DNA of 55,953 bases from NCBI GenBank assembly GCA_002633005.1, contig NMRA01000090.1, forward strand, positions 993,500-1,049,452. The letters run 5' to 3'. Made by a program: the position numbers and the translations under genes. Shown here piece by piece: positions 33,301-42,300 of this stretch. Below the pieces are notes generated by a model. That model did no database searches, was not told where the DNA came from, and worked only from the letters and a program-made list of their open reading frames with translations. The stretch's first letter is position 1. Every line of letters begins with the position of its first letter. The stretch comes from Phoronis australis (lineage: Eukaryota; Phoronida; Phoronidae).

Positions 33301-36300
33301 TTTGACAACAGATCTGCACTGGATGGGAAGATCTTGTTGGTTAGCTGCAGTCAAATGCTAAAAACCAATTTTTGTCCATTCAGGGACGGTGCAGAAGCGA
33401 TGCATATCTCCTCTGCACGGTACAAGCCTTCAAACCTAAAAACCAAAGGTTACGTGAAAACTGACGTGATAGATTTCCATTTCAACGTGTAATAGATTTC
33501 CAGAAGACATATGATAGGGAGTAAACAAATAGTCTAATGCAATGGATATTTATCACTCACGTACCCTTTGCCATTGGGATTGGATTGTAATCTTAACTCA
33601 TTAACCTGTATCGAGTTGACAGCATAAACATTCAGCATTGATTGATGTAACTGTCACTGATAAACTTTTAGAAATCATTCCAAACAATAATAATGCTTTG
33701 ATGTACGAAAAGATCCCGATTGCTACGTCAAGTATCGTATCACACATCACAACATACAAAGATTAACTCTGGCTGGCGACTGACTGCCGCGAAGTCGACA
33801 TCGGCGAGTGCCTCAGTTAACAGGCATCAGTGGAATAATCATGGAATAATCGTTAAAACAATCACAAACCTTACCTTTGTATGAGGTCGCGCTTACTTCC
33901 TCTCATAGAAGCACCCTTTTTACGCAATCTCAGATTCAGTTGGCACGGCTGCAAGCCATTTCACCATGTATTTAAAGGGCTCGCGAAATCGAGGCTGTTA
34001 ATCTATCACCACTAGTACACGCACGCCCTCTAGTTATTGTAGATTTTCCGAATAGCCCCATTGATCCTTCTTTGCCGTGGCCAAAAACTCCTTATTGTCC
34101 TGTGACATCACTTTTGTCTTGCGTCACTGTTCCCCTAAGCTCAGTTGCACGAAAATGTTTCAGACAACACAAGCGTGCATGGCATAAATTTGTGTTTTAC
34201 ACGCACCCATACTTCTACAGGGTGGAATCAAAGCAGTTGTATGGACCGACGTGCTTCAAGTTATCTTCATCATGGCAGGTCTGGTTGCCATCTTGATTAA
34301 AGGCTCAATTGACATGGGTGGTTTCGCCAACGTTTGGGAGATTGCCGGCAATGTTAATGGAAGTCGGTTGAACTTCTTCGAGTGAGTACTTTAAAATAAC
34401 ACATAGTCGACTTGCTGTGTTTATTATTCGTATGTTCATATTTCCAGAGAAACGGAGCGAAAGTTTCGCCCGTCGGTGGTTGGCCTTACAATCCAAAACT
34501 AATCAGGCCCATGAAACTAGTGGATCACATCGAAAATTTTGTATCCGGAGCTGTGCTCATTTCAGAAACTACATGTATGAAACTAGATTTTCTGCACCAT
34601 GCCGGAAATTCTTTAATTACTCGCTACATGAACTTTTGCCTCGTTTTCTCGGATTTTTTGTTTCTCTGAGGCGGACCTTTTGGCCCTCTTCACCAAATTG
34701 GGGTGGGGGGCTCCTTCAAGTCACCCGAGCCCCCCTGGGTGTACGCGTGTGAAGTTGGCATTACGCTTCCCAAAACCATTTCTTTCTGAACAATTTTTAA
34801 ACCCCACTTAAACAGAAATGCAACATGTATGAGAATGTACTATTATTTTCTTTTCACAAATAGTTGTGTCGAGCGAAGAACCAAACTTTTGACTTGACTC
34901 TGACGTCACTTTTCATGCAATTGATAGAAGTCTTCAGAATTTTTTGTGCCTATTGTCTTCATAAGGCGCAGATTGTTTTGTCATACCTTTCCTGTTATTT
35001 CGTTTCCAGCTGGAACCCTAACCCAACAGCTCGCCACACTGTTTGGTCTCTTGCTATTGGAGGAACTTTCACAGCTACGACGCTGTTTGGATTCAGCCAA
35101 GAAAGTATTCAGCGAATGCAATGTTTACCGACACTGAGAAAGGCTAAAATGTGCGTACAAACACTGTAGCATCCTTGCCTTGGAAACTCAGTATTTACTG
35201 GTTTGTGCTGAGGGAGAAATGTCCCTGTTTTAATCATCTGCAAATTCAGTAGAAAAGGCAATTCCTGGACTAGGCGTTCATCTGGATCTCGCGTGGCTAC
35301 CAGCATATTCGTAGATAACGTCCTCCATAGCTCCCCATTAAAATGAAAGAAATCATCAGTCTTTTACTATTAAAATAATTGTGTCGCAGAAACAAGAGTC
35401 GTTAAAACGTAAGCCGTTATAAAACAAGGAAATGCTGTAGAAACAACCTATGGTACATGAGATGACGCATAAAGCGTTTTTGAGCTACGTGTACATGTAC
35501 TAATAACAGTCCAAGGGGTCAATCTGCTGTCAGGTACTTTAAAATGCACAAAAGTTATTAGAGTCAAGAGGTGATTCGGAGCAAGCTGTTACAGGAGTGC
35601 GTTTCAAGAGAAGTGACTTGAAATTTGAAGTCAAGAATTTGATCTTACACTCCACGCAACTATTTCTGAAAAACAATCAGATCTCATTCGAGCCAAACTT
35701 CAGATTCTGAGAATATACAAAAAAACTGCTAACTTCTAAGATAATTTTACCAATACGTCTAGTCTGTAAGGCGTAAGTAATTGCTTGACCACAAACATTT
35801 GTTTAACGTTCTTGAAGTGGGAGAGTAAAACAAATTTCCGTCTAAGGTCACTTTTCATTAAACTGACCCCTGACCAGCCTTCGCCCGTGCAAGTCACTCG
35901 TGTTACTTCCGGCAGCAGAACTTCCTGAAGATGGAAAACGCAATGTTCTGTTGAAGATTCTTACTTCTACGCCAGCTGTGACCGTGCATATTACTTTCCG
36001 CTTATTTTTTGTTTAATTTCAAATTGTACTGCGCGAACGGGAACACGGCGAGTCTGGGCATCCTGCGCGTTTTAAGTTGTCATGTAAACACGGCATTACA
36101 CGTAATTATGAAAGCCGATCTGCAACATTCAAATTTTCACGTGTACTTCCAGAGCCATGCTTCTGACCGGACCGGGAATAGCGCTTATTATCATCGTTGG
36201 CTCATCGGTTGGTCTTGTTGTCTACGCACATTATGAGTCATGTGATCCAATCGCAAACAAGGATATACTTTTGGCGGACCAGGTAATTTGCGTTCAGAGA

Positions 36301-39300
36301 AACGAGATAGATAGTGGCCTCCCGTGACACGGGCGGCACGGCACTGAAAAAAGTGGGGCTATAGCATCCCGTAGCCCCCTATGGTATGCCGGCCGTGCGT
36401 GATTATGAAAGACGTTTGAGGAATGTTTGGATTTTTTCTCGCACTTTAGTTGTAATTTTTACAGGTACAAAGACACACTTATCATTAAGAATCATTTTCT
36501 TTTAAAATTCCACCAACCTTCCTCCTTGCGCCCTGTCTGCTTCGTTCAGCCCTTCCTCTCTCTTCACGCCTTGCTCCCTCGGCAACCCAACCTCACCTCA
36601 CTCCAACCATCTCCTCTTTCCTTCCTTTTCATTATCTTTCCTGATGAAATGATACGATTGTGTACGTGTCTACAGGTACTCCCATTTTACGTGATGGACA
36701 ATTTTTCCACTATCACGGGGTTCCCGGGACTGTTTGCGGCTTGTATATTCAGCGGGGCACTAAGGTAAGCAAAATAAAAAAATAAATAAACGGCTACGAA
36801 GAACGATTAATATACCAGGAATTACCTGAGACCTGCTTAATGAAGGCTATCTAGGACCCCAGAGAAACGTCCGAATTCGGCTAACTTCGGAGCATTACAC
36901 TTCATTGGTCTAACCAATGAAATGGTAAGTTACTCTGCCGCACGGTACTCTAAAACTCCTTTACAAATATCATTGTTCTTTATAATCTGATCCACTTTGA
37001 CATCATGAGCTATCGAAATTTGAACGGAACTGTTATGAATTGATGACAAAATGAAAAGCTGTATGAAACGAAGCGAAATGACAATAGAAAACTGCCTCAA
37101 CTTTTTGACATTTCATCGTGAATATTTATATTGAGGACAATTTGATTTTGATTTTGTTATTGATCCCGTTGTTGTCTTATGACTTTCTTTGTTACTACAT
37201 TTTACTATAAAGTTATTATCATGAGTCCCAATCAAGTGAAAAGTCAAATTCTACAGACTTTTTACTTTCAGTTGAGTTAAGATGTATAGTTCTGTGTGAC
37301 TGAACTCACTGACTTTCCGATGGTGTCCTACGTGTACATGCACTTTAGCTTACGACAAAAATTTGGTCTTACGCCTCCATTTCACAACTGTTGTATGAAC
37401 GTTGAGGCAACGCACGACAGTCTAGAAAAAAAATAGGGAAATTTTGTCGAAATAACCATAAATTCTGCTTGTGTTCTCAGAAACTTGCATTTTGTTCATA
37501 TGAGATTAAAGTACCTTTCAGAAAGAGTTGTGCGGAGCAATGGTAAGACAAAATTTTTGATTGAAGTCCGAGGTTACTTTTCACGAAATACTGTAGACTC
37601 CTGGAGTCTTTTGTTCGGGGAATTGGTGGACAGAATGTTTTGTAAGGAAGTGCACCTCAGAGATGAAAAATGCCACTGGCTGGAGACTTAAACAGTGGCG
37701 CCTACTGTTGGTAGGAATAAGAAGACACCATGGTGACGTAAATTGTGAGTTTCTAGTTGCGATAAAGTGCCCTAAATAGAATACGATTTTTACATGGGCT
37801 TTAAAGAGTTGGCCACGAAAAGTGATAATACAGATATCAAAATCATTAATAAAAAGCTTCATACGAGTAGGGTTTCATAATAAATTCAACAAAATTTCTG
37901 TTGTAGTTCCGTTTCCTCTGTGTGGAATTCACTCGCTGCCCTGACGCTTACGGAGGTCAACAAATTTAGGAAGGAACCGATAAAAGACCGCCAGGCGGCG
38001 CTAGTCGCAAAGATAATATGTAACGTTTCCCTTGGATTCTGTGGTTTTCCGATCTGTAAAGAAAAATGACATCATGAGCGGGTTTTAGATCGACTGAATC
38101 ATTGTCAGAATTGACCTATCGCCAGGACTTTGAGTGACGGCTTAACTGACCATTTAGAACTCATCATTCTTGACACACCTTAGTTTCCAAGCCGCCATTT
38201 TACCCGACAAACAACACGTTGCCAGGTAAAACTTATTGTTTGTTAGTCGACATTACGCAAGAGGTCGGAGCTCGCGATAGGTCTATCATTCGACAACGTC
38301 GGTGGATCGACACCAATTGATATTTTGTGGAAATTTAGCTGCTAGGATAGAAAAGAAATATAGCCGAAAATCAATGTATTTATTTGCAGCTTTATGCTCC
38401 GAACTTTGTCGAATTTTGTTGTCCAGTTTATTTCGAAAACTACTGTGAGAACATGTGACCGTAGTGAAACGTAAGTTACGTAACATGTTAAAAAAAACTA
38501 GTCAAAAATCGCTCGTTTTGAAGAATCATTTTATTTCTTACATACTTTTTCTTACATTTACGAGGCGAGTTTTTCAAATTCGCTTCGTAATGTTTTCGCT
38601 AAATTCCACTCCACGATGGTAGACCATGGGTACTAGGCTTCCCTTCCGACGAGTGGTTGGGCCCATCTAGCGGACATGCTTTACTCATGTGCTCCAGGAT
38701 GGACTATGAACACTCACCTCACACAGTATTACCTGCTTGAGAAATCAATTCTGTGCTCGTTCACGCTGGTCCCTTTTCACTTTAAAATTCGCCTAACTAT
38801 ATTGATATCTAATATCCTACTAAATATCAATTTTTGAAAATTCTCTTCTAAAAAACACATTTCCGACAAAATTCAGCTGCGAGAATTGGCAAATTTATAA
38901 TAAAATTGTAAAAAAAATAAAGGATTTTGTTTGATATCTTTGGTCAAAACGTATAGCTTCAAGTAAATGGGAAATTTGATTCTTAGTAAAAAAGTAACTA
39001 AACGGACGGAGAAGATAAAAGTCTCTTTTGTCCTGGAGGTTGTTAAACGCGTTGTTGGCTCCCTGACCCAGTAAGACTCGATAATGTTTTTGCTATACCG
39101 GTAATTAAGTTAATTACGTAGTGTAAACTCAGACGACATTGCGCCTCAATGTTGGAAAATGTTGTACTCCTCAGCCACGTACTACGTGGCTAAGGAGTGT
39201 ACATACAATGTAGGTTACATAGGCCGGAAACAAGTTTTCACCGAATAATTAGCCAGAGACCTTGGGACTTTCATCTGTCACGATTTAATTGGCTTTTCCT

Positions 39301-42300
39301 CGGCTTCGGCAAATCAACTTATTTTGAACTTGCGAACACGAGTTCTCGAAAACGGCTCTGTAGGTTTCGTTGAAACTTTCCGAAATTAATATTTGTTTAT
39401 CAAACTCAAAAGCACTGTTAGGATTTTCGATATGAAGGCCTAGTTTTTGTGTAATGCATCAAAGGCGAAAACGACTCCTATTTTTTCCAAAAATACCTTA
39501 CGTTTTGCGAGTTGATTTGTAAATGAAACCTAATGAAAAAGTAATTGAAAATTCCTAACAGCATTTTTGAGATAACTTGAGAAATGGGGTGATCTTGCTA
39601 TGGATGCGCTTTCTTAGAAACGAAATTTTGAATTAAAAAGGTGAAACTTGATAGTAGTAATGTCACATGAATATAAAACATTTTTGTATTCCTTGAACTT
39701 TTTTCTTTTGGAAAGGATTTACTTTTACTAGTTGACAATGCCTAGCGTTTTGATACAGAAGTTAGTATAGCGGCCACTAGATAAGGTTTGAGAAAAGTTT
39801 AAGCAAATCCTAACTGTACACCAGGAGGCAAGCTAAGAATTATAATGACGTCGCGTACGACATTAGATGAAACTATATAATACTGAGCCTTGGTTTTAAT
39901 ACTTCCTTTGTTGCTGGGAGTGAAGTTCGCGCACAAGCGGATGTGAATTACCTCCGAAAGTCAGTTTGAGGTTTCGAAAATACACGATGCTTTCCCTATG
40001 GTTTATCTTAGTTGTAGTTCTATTGTTCGAAGTATTTTTGTTGTTCACATCTTTCAGAATTTTATAAATTTTGGCTACACGTTTCAGCTTTCACCTACGG
40101 TCTTGTGGGTATCTGTTTTGCATTTGCCGCCGGTCACATGGGTGGGATACTCCAATCTGCAATTGTGTTATCCGGAACAGTAGGAGGCGTTATGGTCGGC
40201 CTGTTATTTCTTGGAATTCTTTTTCCCCACTGCAGCTACAAGGTACGAATATGGTCGTGTTGATGCAATTTCAAATACTTTGAAGACTATAATTAGAACT
40301 TCAACATTATACAGATATTGACCGATACACGACTACCGATGCCGTTTCGTCTGATATTTCGCCTCTTGAGACGAGCTACGTATGGCATCATCTTTTTGCT
40401 CCGTGGTCAGAGTTCATGGTTTTTATATCGTATTATTGGTCATATCTTAAGTAGGCATCGGCGCGGCATGCATGAAAAGTTAAAATTCACGCAAAGTCGG
40501 TCATTATTACGCTATATTAGACGTCGGACAACGGTTTAGTCAACCAGGGAACAGTGATCTTATGCTTCGACACTCAAAACAAGAAATTGTTCCCCAAAAG
40601 GAATTGTTGAGATCTTCACAAAGCAGGATATGCTGCAAAGTTGACGATATGTGTGTACACTGTACGTACATGTAGGCCTACTTCAACTGTTCTGCTAGTC
40701 ATTTACGACTTTCTGCCATTGATTGTGAAGCTTTGTTAGTTTGCACGGCATACTTGCTTCCTATGATCCCTTAGTGTTTTGACCCATTCATGCACACAGA
40801 AAGTACTGAACAAGTCCTGAGCCGGACGGTCGTCTTGTACTCGGCCATTTAAGAAATGAATTTATAACAATTAAGACACGTGTTAATATACTTCGTATTA
40901 TATTGATTGCTACATCAACAAATTTAAGTGACTGATTTTGAACTTTGAGCAACAGCAACGATAATCTACGAAGTCAAATCTCTTGTCTACCAGCCATCTG
41001 TTACATATTTGTGTAGCTTATATTTTAACCATTTTCTAGAGTGCTTACGTTAGCTCCATGACTGCTTCAGCATTCATGCTTTGGATCTTCATTGGTTCAA
41101 GAATCTATCCTCCGCTTCCTCAGTACCACCTCCCAAGATCAACGGAGGGATGTGCGACGCTGAACGGCAGCTATCTTAACGCCAGCTCTTTCAACGGCAG
41201 CGTTTTTAACGGCAGCCATTTTAACGAGCCCAGATACAGGATCATATTGCCAGAAGAGGTTGTTACGTCAGTTTCTACTACAAACGAATCTTCCGTTGAC
41301 AGAGAACGGTGCGGTTCTTGCGGATTTTTAGTTGCTTCCAACTCGTCCTCCTTTCGAAGACAAAAAATGACTTTTGACCACGTACATGTACCTTTATAAA
41401 ATTGGTCTCGGCTCCTCATTCCGATTGAAAGTAATGTCTGAGTTTGATAAAGACACCCTTGCCACCATCGGTGTCTAACCTAATGTGCTTTCTTCCGAAA
41501 CCCAAAAGTCACTAATAATATAATCACAAGGAACAAATTCGGCCGATTTATAATGGATTGCGTCTGAACTACTGAGATACGGCAGGCAGAAAGACTGGAT
41601 TTTGTCAGATTTAACATTGATATTAACATCTGTCACATGACACAGTGTACCATGTTTGTACTTGCTTGCGCTAAAGAAATGCCACAAACCTAATACATTT
41701 GAACATTGTCTCATATCTTTGTTTCGACGGTTGCTCAGTTTTATCTCACTGCATTGGATCGTGACTAAACCTTCCTCATGTTGGGATACTGCCTGCCGCC
41801 TGCGTGCAATACGTGAACATGTCTACGACGTGGGTAAACCGCGCATAGTTATAAACACACCAAAGCCTAGACAAGTAGGGGCGAGAATATTGTTGTTTTC
41901 GACATACATGTTACAAAAATTTTATTCTCGAACTACAGATCTGGAAACACCTGTCTTTTTCATGTATTATTGCCTCTGTGAAATTATGCCGTTCGTACTA
42001 ACTTCGCAAGTAATAGTGTACTATTCAAGAAGAAGGTGATTGAAACTCTCGTCATCAAGTTAACGATATATGCCAAATACGTTTTTCACTTTAGAAATGA
42101 TCTGAAAATATCAGTTTGTGGCATAATGTCGCCGTCTGTCATCTACTTTTTACTTTCAACGTAAGCTATACTTACAGTGTTCTTAAAAATTGGATTCAAA
42201 TTGTTCATTGGTCAAATTAGAGGTGATTTATGGGCTTGGAATAGTCTCAACAAATTGGCACGGTGCGCCATTTATACGCCGAGCGAAGTCTCAGAAAATC

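Larger units (their letters stand above)
30430..34220. other. Symporter intron 4
   Basis: This 3.8-kb intron contains a possible small gene (30646-31558), a NRF1-like site and two inverted repeat arms near its ends. The middle (31.6-33.1 kb) shows no recognised feature. Confidence 0.5.

Noticed and set aside
33235-33492. 85-codon forward frame
   Set aside because: No similarity or splice context; overlaps the equally weak reverse-strand candidate.
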